Assembly: GCF_001708505.1 (NCBI RefSeq)
Contig: NZ_CP015992.1
Coordinates: forward strand, 5,022,001 to 5,086,000
Direction of reading: 5' to 3'
Length of the DNA stretch: 64,000 nt
Source: Pseudomonas sp. TCU-HL1
GTDB taxonomy: Bacteria > Pseudomonadota > Gammaproteobacteria > Pseudomonadales > Pseudomonadaceae
Part shown: positions 43,301 to 50,827 of the stretch, piece after piece
Position numbering within the stretch: position 1 is the first letter of the stretch
Layout of the letters: each line of letters begins with the position of its first letter
Notes under the pieces: model-generated
What the model saw: only the letters and a program-made list of their open reading frames with translations
Database searches by the model: none
Told to the model about the DNA's origin: nothing
Made by a program: the position numbers and the translations under genes

Positions 43301-44185
43301 ATGCCCTGGCAACGCCTGCTCGAAGCTTCTACCCGCCTGCCCTCCGGCCAGGCCCTGGACGACGGATACGGCGCAATGCTGGACCGCCTGGGTGAGGTCA
43401 CGCCCTTCGAGCTGGCGGTGCTCGGCGGCAAGCTGGCGCCCACGCCGGGGCTGGCCTTCCTTGCGGGTTATCAAGGTGCCCTGCGTCTGCTCTGGCCGTC
43501 GGCGCCGCGGAGCCTGGGCGCGTTGTGCGTCACCGAAAACCGCAGCGTGCGCCCGGCCGACCTGCAGACACGCCTCACGGGCCTCACCCTCGATGGACGC
43601 AAGGACTTCGTGACCGCGGGCAATGCCGCCGACTGGCTGCTGGTGGCAGCGCGCGAAGAGGCCGACGGCGAGTCGCCGCGCCTGGCCCTGGCAGTCGTGC
43701 GCAATGGCGCGCCCGGCGTGCGCATCGAGCCACTCAAGCCGCTGCCGCTGATGCCCGATGTCCCTCATGCCCGCCTGCACCTGGAGGGCGCCCACTGCGA
43801 GCGCCTGGCCGGCGACGGCTGGGATGCCTACGTAAAACCCTTCCGCAGCATCGAAGACCTCCATGTACTCGCTGCCCTGGGCGGGTGGCTCTACGGCGTG
43901 TCCCGCGACAACGCCTGGCCCCATACACTGCAACTGCGTTTGCTGGGACTGCTCACGGGCGCGGCGGAGGTGTCGCGCCAATGCGCCACCTCACCCACCA
44001 TGCACCTGTTGCTGGCAGCGCTCTTTGCCGAGTTCAAGGCGCTCAAACCGGAGGTGGACGCTGCCTTCGCCGCCGGCCCGACGGAATGGGCCCGGCTCTG
44101 GCAGCGCGACCAGGGCGTGCTGGAAATCGCCGGTGGGCCGAGGGCGAAACGGCTGGAGAAAGCCCTCGCCGCGCTGGGCCTCTGA
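43301..44185 (+). CDS. Acyl-CoA dehydrogenase-like protein, shortened
   Basis: A 294-residue protein that resembles the middle and C-terminal parts of acyl-CoA dehydrogenases (TLDGRKDFVTAGNAADWLLVAA and LALAVVRNGAPGVRIEPLKP) but lacks the length (usually about 380) and the clear catalytic Glu motif. FAD binding is doubtful. An earlier ATG at 43277 has no ribosome-binding site, while AAGGAG precedes 43301. It is divergent from olsB; whether it acts with ornithine lipid synthesis is not known. Confidence 0.78.
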   Translation: MPWQRLLEASTRLPSGQALDDGYGAMLDRLGEVTPFELAVLGGKLAPTPGLAFLAGYQGALRLLWPSAPRSLGALCVTENRSVRPADLQTRLTGLTLDGRKDFVTAGNAADWLLVAAREEADGESPRLALAVVRNGAPGVRIEPLKPLPLMPDVPHARLHLEGAHCERLAGDGWDAYVKPFRSIEDLHVLAALGGWLYGVSRDNAWPHTLQLRLLGLLTGAAEVSRQCATSPTMHLLLAALFAEFKALKPEVDAAFAAGPTEWARLWQRDQGVLEIAGGPRAKRLEKALAALGL

Positions 44186-44226
44186 CGGCTGTCCTGCGGG
44201 GGATTCCATGTCAACGCCGTAGCTCT

Positions 44227-44308
44227 GTAGGGTGGATGGCGCTTTTCCATCCACCAGCGGCGCTATGCCAGGCCGCGAATGGTGGACCGATGGAGCGTGG
44301 TCCACCCT
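44227..44308. repeat. GTAGGGTGGA-ended palindromic repeat, split by the IS110 element
   Basis: The repeat starts GTAGGGTGGA and contains TGGATGGCGCTTTTCCATCCA and GGTGGACC...GGTCCACC. It reaches GTCCACCCT at 44300-44308, where the IS110 element begins. The missing AC that would complete CCTAC is at 45521-45522 on the other side of the element, so the element interrupts the repeat at its terminal CT/AC. Confidence 0.8.
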
Positions 44309-44320
44309 TGTATCTCGACT

Positions 44321-44500
44321 TGAGCCTCCTCAGAGGCGATAGTCCCCGACTGATCATCGGGGGAGGAACCGCAAGCCGTGTCCACCCTAAAGCCTCGAGC
44401 TTGTAACGTAGATTGCGCTGCGCTCCTCCGCACTCATCCAGTAAGTCCGAACGGTATCCAGAGCTTTGAGCTCGCATCAACAAGGTAGGACGGATGCAGT
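44321..44500 (+). ncRNA. Predicted IS110 bridge RNA
   Basis: By hand-folding: a 5-prime hairpin GCCTC/GAGGC (44324-44337) and a second hairpin CCCCGA/TCGGGG (44344-44362). Next is a target loop closed by 44363-44367 with 44424-44428 and 44371-44374 with 44413-44416, capped by AAGC/GCTT (44390-44402). Then comes a donor loop closed by CATCC/GGATG (44435-44439, 44492-44496) and GTCC/GGAC (44445-44448, 44488-44491), capped by GAGCT/AGCTC (44461-44473). Guides: GTCCACCCT (44380-44388) equals the left target; CGTAG (44407-44411) complements CTACG at 45519-45523; ACGGTATC (44451-44458) equals the right end at 45512-45519; ACAAG (44480-44484) complements CTTGT at 44307-44311. Confidence 0.85.
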
Positions 44501-44528
44501 GACGATCAGCCCTTCACAGGAGGACATG

Positions 44529-45503
44529 ATGGGAGTTGTTGTCGGCATTGATATTGCCAAGCACACATTCGATATCGCCACCTTGCAAGCCAACGGCAAG
44601 TACCGCACCAAGGCCAAGCTGGGCAATGACCAGGGCGGCTTCGAAGTTTTGCAGCAGTGGTTGAGCAAGTACGCAGAGCCGCAGGCCTGGGTCGTGATGG
44701 AAGCGACAGGTATTTACCACGAGGCCCTTGCCCAATGGCTGTACGAACGGGGTTACAAGGTCTGCGTGCTAAACCCTAGCCAGACGGCGCGTTACGCCAG
44801 TAGCCAGTTGCAGCGCGTGAAGACCGACAAGGTCGGTGCCAAGATGATTGCAGAGTACGGCCGCAGGCATCAGGACAAGCTGCGTGCCTGGGAGCCTGAA
44901 AAGCCGAAGATTCGCCGCCTCAGAGCACTTACGCACCGCCTGAAAGATCTTCAGGAGCTGGAGCAGATGGAGCAAAACCGTCTGGATGTGACGCATGATG
45001 ACAAAGCTATTGAATTGATTCAGTCGATGCTCAAGCACATCCGCCAACAGATCCAGGACACGCTGGCGGCGATCGAAAAACACTTCGACGACAACGATGA
45101 TCTCAAGGGGCAACGGAACCTGCTCAAGAGCATCGATGGCATTGCAGACCGAACCGCGGGACTCTTGCTGGCCGAGCTTGGCGATATCCAGCGCTTTGAG
45201 GACAGTCGAGCGGTCACCGCCTTTGCAGGACTGAACCCGAAGTTGCAAGACTCAGGCACGCTCAAGGGCCATGTTCGTATCTCGCGGATGGGCTCTGCCA
45301 GGTTGCGCGCAGGACTCTATCTGCCAGCCGTCGTATCCCTGACCTACAACCCAGCTATCCGCGCGCTGGCCGAGCGCATGCGCAGCGCCGGTAAGGCCGG
45401 CAAACAGATCGTCTGCGCAGCCATGCGCAAGCTGCTATGCATCGCTTATGGCGTGCTTAAATCAGGCGAGCCGTTTGATCCCAAACTGGCTATTGCGAAG
45501 TAA
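44529..45503 (+). CDS. IS110-family transposase, one catalytic Asp replaced by Gly
   Basis: A 324-residue DEDD-type recombinase. The RuvC-like domain carries Asp8 (VVVGIDIAKH), Glu58 (VVMEATGIYHE) and Asp100 (VKTDKVGAKMIAEY). The fourth acid, expected three residues later as in TDKxDA, is Gly103 (codon GGT at 44835-44837, one base from GAT). The C-terminal Transposase_20 domain keeps the likely catalytic Ser242 in LQDSGTLKG and the RISRMGSARLR block. ATG 44529 sits five bases after AGGAGG; ATG 44526 is too close. A coiled region spans about residues 135-190. The Gly suggests an inactive recombinase unless the residue is dispensable. Confidence 0.93.
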   Translation: MGVVVGIDIAKHTFDIATLQANGKYRTKAKLGNDQGGFEVLQQWLSKYAEPQAWVVMEATGIYHEALAQWLYERGYKVCVLNPSQTARYASSQLQRVKTDKVGAKMIAEYGRRHQDKLRAWEPEKPKIRRLRALTHRLKDLQELEQMEQNRLDVTHDDKAIELIQSMLKHIRQQIQDTLAAIEKHFDDNDDLKGQRNLLKSIDGIADRTAGLLLAELGDIQRFEDSRAVTAFAGLNPKLQDSGTLKGHVRISRMGSARLRAGLYLPAVVSLTYNPAIRALAERMRSAGKAGKQIVCAAMRKLLCIAYGVLKSGEPFDPKLAIAK

Positions 45504-45552
45504 AAAACAAGACGGTATCTACGGCCGAAGCCCATCCTTGAGCGTCGGGGTC

Positions 45553-45594
45553 CTGTGGGAGCGAATTCATTCGCGATTGAAATCGCTCCACAAG
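45553..45594. repeat. GTGGGAGCGAATTCATTCGC repeat next to the IS right end
   Basis: CTGTGGGAGCGA ... TCGCTCCACAAG form an imperfect palindrome around GAATTCATTCGCGATTGAAA. Family as at 7341-7438 and 27721. It lies 32 bases beyond the IS110 right junction. Confidence 0.6.
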
Positions 45595-45688
45595 AAGACG
45601 CCACCTGCCAGCCTGAATTGACTCAGGTCAGCACTCGCACCTCAGAAATGCCTTACATCTGCGCGTCGTTTTTCCTATCGAGGTTTAC

Positions 45689-46474
45689 ATGCGTCGCGAC
45701 CCCATCGTGCTGTTCGACAACGGCACCCATCAATGCCTGATGTTTGACGATCTGGTCAGCGGCGACGGCGTGCAATCCAACCAGTTTCTGATCACCGACC
45801 ATGAGCAGTATCTGCTGCTGGACCCGGGCGGCGACCTGACCTACACCCCGCTGTCGCTGGAACTGTCCAAGCACATGCCGGTGCAGGACCTGACCTACAT
45901 CTTCGCCTCCCACCAGGACCCGGACATAATCGCCTCCCTGGACAAGTGGCTGCTGCATACCCGCGCGCGGGTGATCTGCTCCAAGCTCTGGGCGCGCTTC
46001 CTGCCGCACCTGACCGCCAACTACCTGGCCATCAGCCACGGTATCTCCACCTACGACCGCATCATCGCCCTGCCCGACCGCGGTCAGTCCATCAATCTCG
46101 GCCGCTGCCAGCTCAAAGCCGTGCCGGCGCACTTCCTCCATTCGGTGGGCAACTTCCAGCTCTATGACCCGGTCAGCCGCATTCTCTTCTCCGGCGACAT
46201 GGGGGCTTCGCTGGTGGAAGACGCCACGCCGGTGCGCGACTTCGTCAACCATGTGCCGAACATGGAAGGCTTCCATCGCCGCTACATGGCCAGCAACAAG
46301 GTGTGCCGACTCTGGGCCGGCATGGTGCGCGGCATGGACGTGGACATGATCGTCCCGCAACACGGCCGCCCCTTCGTTGGCAAGGAAATGATCAACGCCT
46401 TCCTCTACTGGATCGAGAACCTGGAATGCGGCCTCGACCTGCTCGGTCCGGACGACTATCGCCTGCCACGCTGA
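45689..46474 (+). CDS. MBL-fold metalloprotein (ODP/FprA-like domain)
   Basis: A 261-residue metallo-beta-lactamase-fold protein like the oxygen-binding diiron domain of flavodiiron proteins. Metal-ligand positions are visible in FASHQDPDIIASL, VPAHFLHSVGNFQLYD, LFSGDMGASLVED and VPQHGRPFVG. No flavodoxin domain follows. Such stand-alone ODP proteins act as oxygen or redox sensors or have hydrolase activity; which applies is unknown. GAGG precedes the ATG. It lies 168 bases beyond the IS110 right end. Confidence 0.88.
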   Translation: MRRDPIVLFDNGTHQCLMFDDLVSGDGVQSNQFLITDHEQYLLLDPGGDLTYTPLSLELSKHMPVQDLTYIFASHQDPDIIASLDKWLLHTRARVICSKLWARFLPHLTANYLAISHGISTYDRIIALPDRGQSINLGRCQLKAVPAHFLHSVGNFQLYDPVSRILFSGDMGASLVEDATPVRDFVNHVPNMEGFHRRYMASNKVCRLWAGMVRGMDVDMIVPQHGRPFVGKEMINAFLYWIENLECGLDLLGPDDYRLPR

Positions 46475-46582
46475 ACTGACCTATCGCGCTGAATAACCGC
46501 ATTAGGCGGCGCGTTCGGCGCTTTTTACCGTCATGATCTCCGTGCTAGGTTGCGCCCGTCGATAACGACAAGAGGCCCACCG

Positions 46583-47698
46583 ATGCCCATCCCCTTTCTT
46601 CGCCCGCTTGCCCTGACTCTGGGCTTGACGGCGGGCCTGGCCCAGGCTGAAACCTGGCCCGCTGCCGACTGGCAGCAAGGCCCCGCGCCCAGTGGAAACG
46701 CCGTACAGGCCTTCGAATCCTATGCCTTCCCCACACGCGACGACGCCGGCCGCAAGGGTGTGCGCACAGACGCCGTGGTAGTGATCCGCGATGGCGAACT
46801 CATCTACGAGCACTACACCGGCCCCACCCGCGCGCAGACCCCGCACCTCACCTGGTCGGTGAGCAAGAGCCTGCTGGCGTCCGTCCTTGGCGTGGCCTAC
46901 GGCGAAGGCCGCTTCAAACTCGATGACCCCGTGGCGCGCTACTACCCGGATTTTTCCGGCCATCCCGACGTCCGTCTGGACCACTTGCTGCACTGGGCCT
47001 CAGGCCTCGCCTGGCAGGAGGACTACGAGTACGCCCCGCTGAAGTCCTCAGTGGTGGCCATGCTCTACACCCGTGGCCGTGGCGACATGGCCGCCTTCGC
47101 CGCCGACCATCCGTTGGACGCCGTGCCCGGCAAGCGTTTCCGCTACTCCAGCGGCGACACCAATGTGCTGTCCGCCGCGCTGCGCGGCATGGTCGGCGAG
47201 CAGGCCTATGCGGAGTACCCCTGGCGCGCGCTGTTCGAGCCGCTCGGAATCCGCTCGGCGGTATGGGAAACCGACGCCGCCGGCACCTACGTCGGTTCCT
47301 CCTACATCTACCTGACCGCCCGCGACCTGGCCCGCGTAGGCCTCTTGATGCAGCGCGGCGGCCGCTGGGGCGAGCGCCAGTTGCTGCCGGCAGACTGGGT
47401 AGCGTTCAACCGCAAGCCCTTCGCCGACTACCGGCCAGACCCCGCCGCCTCGCCGGGCGAAGCCGTACCGGGTGGCCACTGGTGGCTCAACGCCCAACTG
47501 GCCGGCGCTACGAAGCCGTGGCCAGACGCCCCGGGAGATGCCTTCGCCGCCCTCGGCCATTGGGGCCAGGCGCTCTACGTACTGCCCAGCCAGAAGCTGG
47601 TGATCGTGCGCTATGCCGATGACCGCGACGGCAGCTACCACCACAACGACTTCCTCAAACTGGCCCTTTCCGCGTTCGCCCCGGAGGTGCAGCCGTGA
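46583..47698 (+). CDS. Exported serine hydrolase of the beta-lactamase (class C-like) family
   Basis: A 371-residue periplasmic protein with a signal peptide (residues 1-22, ending AQA). The penicillin-binding fold motifs are SVSK at 92-95 (nucleophile Ser92), YSS at 187-189 and a C-terminal GHWGQ in place of K-T-G. This pattern fits the 6-aminohexanoate-dimer hydrolase/esterase/EstB branch rather than true AmpC. AAGAGG lies upstream of ATG 46583. Its stop overlaps the next gene by four bases (GTGA), so the pair is coupled. Confidence 0.88.
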   Translation: MPIPFLRPLALTLGLTAGLAQAETWPAADWQQGPAPSGNAVQAFESYAFPTRDDAGRKGVRTDAVVVIRDGELIYEHYTGPTRAQTPHLTWSVSKSLLASVLGVAYGEGRFKLDDPVARYYPDFSGHPDVRLDHLLHWASGLAWQEDYEYAPLKSSVVAMLYTRGRGDMAAFAADHPLDAVPGKRFRYSSGDTNVLSAALRGMVGEQAYAEYPWRALFEPLGIRSAVWETDAAGTYVGSSYIYLTARDLARVGLLMQRGGRWGERQLLPADWVAFNRKPFADYRPDPAASPGEAVPGGHWWLNAQLAGATKPWPDAPGDAFAALGHWGQALYVLPSQKLVIVRYADDRDGSYHHNDFLKLALSAFAPEVQP

Positions 47699-48027
47699 TC
47701 GTCCGTCGCCCCGTCCTCAGTCTGCTAATGCTGGCGCTGATCCTGTTGGCAGCGCTGGTCTGGCAGAACCGCGCCCACCTGGCCGCCTTCCCCGGCATCA
47801 TCAGCGCCTACACCGCCAAGGAGTACTGCTCCTGCCGCTACGTGATGGGCAACTCCGCCGACTACTGCCAGGGCTATGTGAAGCAGTACGTGCCCACCAG
47901 CGGCTTCCTCGACGACGCCGAGCACAAGCGCGTGACCGCCAGCGGCCTCGGCCACAGCAATACGGCGGCCTGGGTCAGCCCTCACCAGGGCTGCCGGTTG
48001 ATGCCGGAGGCGGACAGCACACTCTGA
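47695..48027 (+). CDS. Small membrane-anchored Cys-containing protein, unknown
   Basis: A 110-residue protein starting GTG inside the GTGA overlap with the serine hydrolase gene. An N-terminal membrane helix (about residues 7-23) is followed by a periplasmic domain with Cys45, Cys47, Cys58 and Cys100 (EYCSCRYVMGNSADYCQGY and HQGC), probably disulfide-bonded or metal-binding. I do not recognise the family. Tight coupling suggests it works with the serine hydrolase, as an anchor, chaperone or inhibitor; this is inference only. Confidence 0.75.
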   Translation: MIVRRPVLSLLMLALILLAALVWQNRAHLAAFPGIISAYTAKEYCSCRYVMGNSADYCQGYVKQYVPTSGFLDDAEHKRVTASGLGHSNTAAWVSPHQGCRLMPEADSTL

Positions 48028-48045
48028 GGCATTCGCGCCTGGCCT

Positions 48046-48130
48046 GTTGGGCTTCGTGGACTCAGCCCAACCTACGGACCGCCCCGATGTCCCCGTAGGT
48101 TGTGTCTGAGCGGAGCGAAGCTCAACGCAG
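48046..48130. repeat. GTTGGGCT hairpin and CGTAGGTTG half unit
   Basis: GTTGGGCT (48046-48053) pairs with AGCCCAAC (48064-48071), followed by CCTACGG. A second partial unit starts CGTAGGTTG at 48094 and ends near CTCAACGCAG. It resembles the family at 32426. Confidence 0.55.
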
Positions 48131-48259
48131 CCCTCTCCCCGACTCTGCCCCCGGTTCCACTCTGCGGAACCACCTTCGATTGTTCTCCTTTCGCCCTCGC
48201 GGTTAGCTGAAAGGCAGCCGCGCAAGTCGGCAGTCGCCCCAACGAGGAGAACAACAACA

Positions 48260-49471
48260 ATGACCCGTTACGCACACATCCAGGCCTGGCTCGACGACGT
48301 CGCCGACGAACTCAAGGTGCTTCGCCAGGACATCCACGCTCACCCGGAACTCGGTTTTGAAGAACAGCGCACCGCGGCCCTGGTGGCCCGGCTGCTGGGC
48401 GAATGGGGCTATGAGGTACACAGCGGCATCGGCCACACCGGTGTGGTCGGCGTGCTGCGCAACGGCTCCGCCAATCGCACCCTGGGCCTGCGCGCCGACA
48501 TGGACGCCTTGCCCATCGTCGAAGCCACAGGCCTCACCTACAGCAGCTGCCACACTGGCCGCATGCATGCCTGTGGCCACGACGGCCATACGGCGATGCT
48601 GCTGGGTGCGGCGCGCTACCTGGCCGCCACCCGCCCGTTCGACGGTACCCTCAACCTGATCTTCCAGCCAGCCGAGGAAGGCCAGGGCGGCGCCGAAGCC
48701 ATGCTCGCCGATGGACTGCTGGAGCGTTTCCCCTGCGAGGCGCTGTTCGGCATGCACAACATGCCCGGTCTGGAAGCCGGCCACCTGTGCTTCCGCGCGG
48801 GCTCACTGATGGCCTCGCAGGACCTGCTGGAAGTCGTGATCGAAGGCGTCGGCGGCCACGGCTCCATGCCGCACCTGTCCGTCGACCCGCTGGTGGCGGC
48901 CTCCAGCACCGTGATGGCGCTGCAGACCGTGGTGGGACGCAACGTCGACCCGCAACAGGCGGCGGTAGTCACAGTCGGTGCCCTGCAGGCTGGCGAGGCC
49001 GCCAACGTGATTCCCCAGAGCGCCCTGTTGCGCCTCAGCCTGCGCGCGCTGGATGCGAACGTGCGCGAGCAGGTCCTGGAGCGGGTTCAGGCGATCATCC
49101 ACAGCCAGGCTGAAAGCTACGGCTGCCGTGCGACTGTCAAACATCGTCCGGCCTACCCCGTGCTGGTCAACAGTTCGGCGGAGACCGCCTTTGCCCGTCG
49201 CGTGGGCGAGGAGCTGGCGGGCATTGAGCACGTGCAGGACGCCCCCACCGTGATGGGCAGCGAAGACTTCGCCTGGATGCTCCAGCGCTGCCCCGGCAGC
49301 TACCTGTTCATCGGCAATGGCACTGGAGCCGGACGACCAATGGTCCACAACCCCGGATACGACTTCAACGACGACATCCTGGTGCGCGGCGCTGCGTACT
49401 GGGCCGCGCTGACGGAAACCTGGTTCCAGGAATCCGCCGCGCCTTCCCAGGCTTCTGCCACTGCCGCCTAG
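48260..49471 (+). CDS. M20-family amidohydrolase (hippurate hydrolase-like)
   Basis: A 403-residue metallo-amidohydrolase that cleaves N-acyl amino acids or related amides. Metal ligands lie in LRADMDALPI, MHACGHDGHTAMLLGAARYL and FQPAEEGQGGAEAML (catalytic Glu pair). The lid/dimerisation domain follows with GGHGSMPHLSVDP. GAGGAGAACAAC precedes the ATG. It is followed at 27 bases by an MHS transporter and then an amidase, so it probably handles an amide taken up by that transporter. Confidence 0.92.
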   Translation: MTRYAHIQAWLDDVADELKVLRQDIHAHPELGFEEQRTAALVARLLGEWGYEVHSGIGHTGVVGVLRNGSANRTLGLRADMDALPIVEATGLTYSSCHTGRMHACGHDGHTAMLLGAARYLAATRPFDGTLNLIFQPAEEGQGGAEAMLADGLLERFPCEALFGMHNMPGLEAGHLCFRAGSLMASQDLLEVVIEGVGGHGSMPHLSVDPLVAASSTVMALQTVVGRNVDPQQAAVVTVGALQAGEAANVIPQSALLRLSLRALDANVREQVLERVQAIIHSQAESYGCRATVKHRPAYPVLVNSSAETAFARRVGEELAGIEHVQDAPTVMGSEDFAWMLQRCPGSYLFIGNGTGAGRPMVHNPGYDFNDDILVRGAAYWAALTETWFQESAAPSQASATAA

Positions 49472-49498
49472 CCCAACACCAGACTCCGGAGATTACCC

Positions 49499-50827
49499 AT
49501 GCACGCTTCCCAGAGCGGAACCTCGCGTTCCCGTCAGGTGACCGCTGCCGTCATCGGCAACGCCCTCGAGTGGTACGACTTCATCGTCTATGGCTTCCTG
49601 TCGAGCATCATTGCCCGGCTGTTCTTCCCCTCCGAAAGCGAATACACCTCTCTGCTGATGGCCCTGGCCACCTTCGGCGTCGGCTTCTTCATGCGCCCGG
49701 TCGGCGGTGTACTGCTCGGTCTCTACGCCGACCGCAAGGGCCGCAAGGCGGCCATGCAACTGATCATCCTGCTGATGACCTTGTCCATCGCCCTGATCGC
49801 CTTCGCCCCCGACTACGCCGCCATTGGCCTGGGTGCCCCGCTGCTGATCGTGGTCGCACGCATGCTCCAGGGCTTCGCCACCGGTGGCGAGTACGCCAGC
49901 GCCACTGCATACCTGGTGGAGAGCGCGCCAGCCAACCGTCGGGGCCTCTACGGTGCCTGGCAACTGTTCGGCCAGTGCCTGGCGGTGTTCGCCGGCTCTG
50001 GCATGGGCGCCCTGGTGACCCACACCCTCTCTCCTGAAGCGCTGGACAGCTGGGGCTGGCGGGTGCCCTTCATCGTCGGTCTTCTGATCGGCCCGGTGGG
50101 GATGTGGATGCGCCGCCACATGGAAGAGACCGAAGCCTTCCTCGAAGCCCGCGAGGCCCAGAGCGGAGAGTCCGTGAGCTTCTTCCGGATGCTGCGGGAG
50201 AATCGCCGCGCCGTGCTGGTGACATTGGGCAACACCATCTGCGGCACCGTGGCCTTCTATGTGGTGCTGGTGAACATGCCCACCTTCGCCCATAAGCAGC
50301 TCGGGCTGCCCCTGGACCAGGTGTTCATGGTGCAGATGGCGGCGGTCGCCCTGATGACCGTTGTGATCCCGCTGGCCGGCGCCCTCTCCGACCATCTCGG
50401 GCGCCGCCCGGTGCTCCTGGCGGGCACCCTGGCCTTCCTGCTGCTGGTCTACCCGCTGTTCACCTGGGTTGCCGCCGCCCCCAGCCTGGAACGCCTGCTG
50501 TTCATGCAACTGCTGCTGTGCACCGCCATCGGCACCGTCTACGGGCCGGGCCCTACGGCCGGCGCCGAGCAGTTCCCCACCGGGGTCCGCTCCACTGGCC
50601 TGGCCCTGTCCAACAACGTTGGCGTGATGCTCTTCGGCGGCTTCGCCCCCTTCATCGTCACCTGGCTGACCAAGACCACCGGCGACCCCGTTTCGCCAGC
50701 CTACTACGTGCTGCTGGCCGCCAGCATCGGCCTGGTGTCCGCCTGGTTCCTCCGCGAGGGCGCCCCCGCCGCCCTGGAGCGCCGCCAGCGCCGCGAGGTG
50801 ATCGCCACTGCTGCCCGGAGCCTGTAA
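49499..50827 (+). CDS. MFS transporter, metabolite:H+ symporter (MHS) family
   Basis: A 442-residue permease of the MHS branch of the major facilitator superfamily (citrate, proline/betaine, dicarboxylate symporters). The family motif VIGNALEWYDFIVYGFLSS is at the N-terminus. GLYADRKGRKAAM is the loop 2-3 motif, and QGFATGGEYASATAYLVESAP lies in helix 5. About 12 helices are expected. GGAG precedes the ATG. It lies between the amidohydrolase and amidase genes and should import their substrate. Confidence 0.93.
   Translation: MHASQSGTSRSRQVTAAVIGNALEWYDFIVYGFLSSIIARLFFPSESEYTSLLMALATFGVGFFMRPVGGVLLGLYADRKGRKAAMQLIILLMTLSIALIAFAPDYAAIGLGAPLLIVVARMLQGFATGGEYASATAYLVESAPANRRGLYGAWQLFGQCLAVFAGSGMGALVTHTLSPEALDSWGWRVPFIVGLLIGPVGMWMRRHMEETEAFLEAREAQSGESVSFFRMLRENRRAVLVTLGNTICGTVAFYVVLVNMPTFAHKQLGLPLDQVFMVQMAAVALMTVVIPLAGALSDHLGRRPVLLAGTLAFLLLVYPLFTWVAAAPSLERLLFMQLLLCTAIGTVYGPGPTAGAEQFPTGVRSTGLALSNNVGVMLFGGFAPFIVTWLTKTTGDPVSPAYYVLLAASIGLVSAWFLREGAPAALERRQRREVIATAARSL

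Larger units (their letters stand above)
44309..45520 (+). mobile_element. IS110-family insertion sequence with predicted bridge RNA
   Basis: About 1212 bases, counting one core CT. The left end starts TGTATCTCGAC directly after the CT at 44307-44308. The right end is ACGGTAT at 45512-45518, followed by CT (45519-45520) and the AC that completes the repeat. A leader of 220 bases precedes a single transposase gene. There is no terminal inverted repeat and no target duplication beyond the shared CT, as expected of IS110 elements. Boundaries come from the match between bridge RNA guides and flanks. Other copies cannot be checked here. Confidence 0.85.

Noticed and set aside
45553..45555. CT at 45553 before GTGGG as the IS110 right junction
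   Set aside because: The CT-AC at 45519-45522 matches the target guide, the donor guide and the broken repeat end, while the CT at 45553 matches none of them.
47073..47315. Small plus-strand frames inside the serine hydrolase gene
   Set aside because: Out-of-frame shadows with no signal; the hydrolase frame carries the catalytic motifs.
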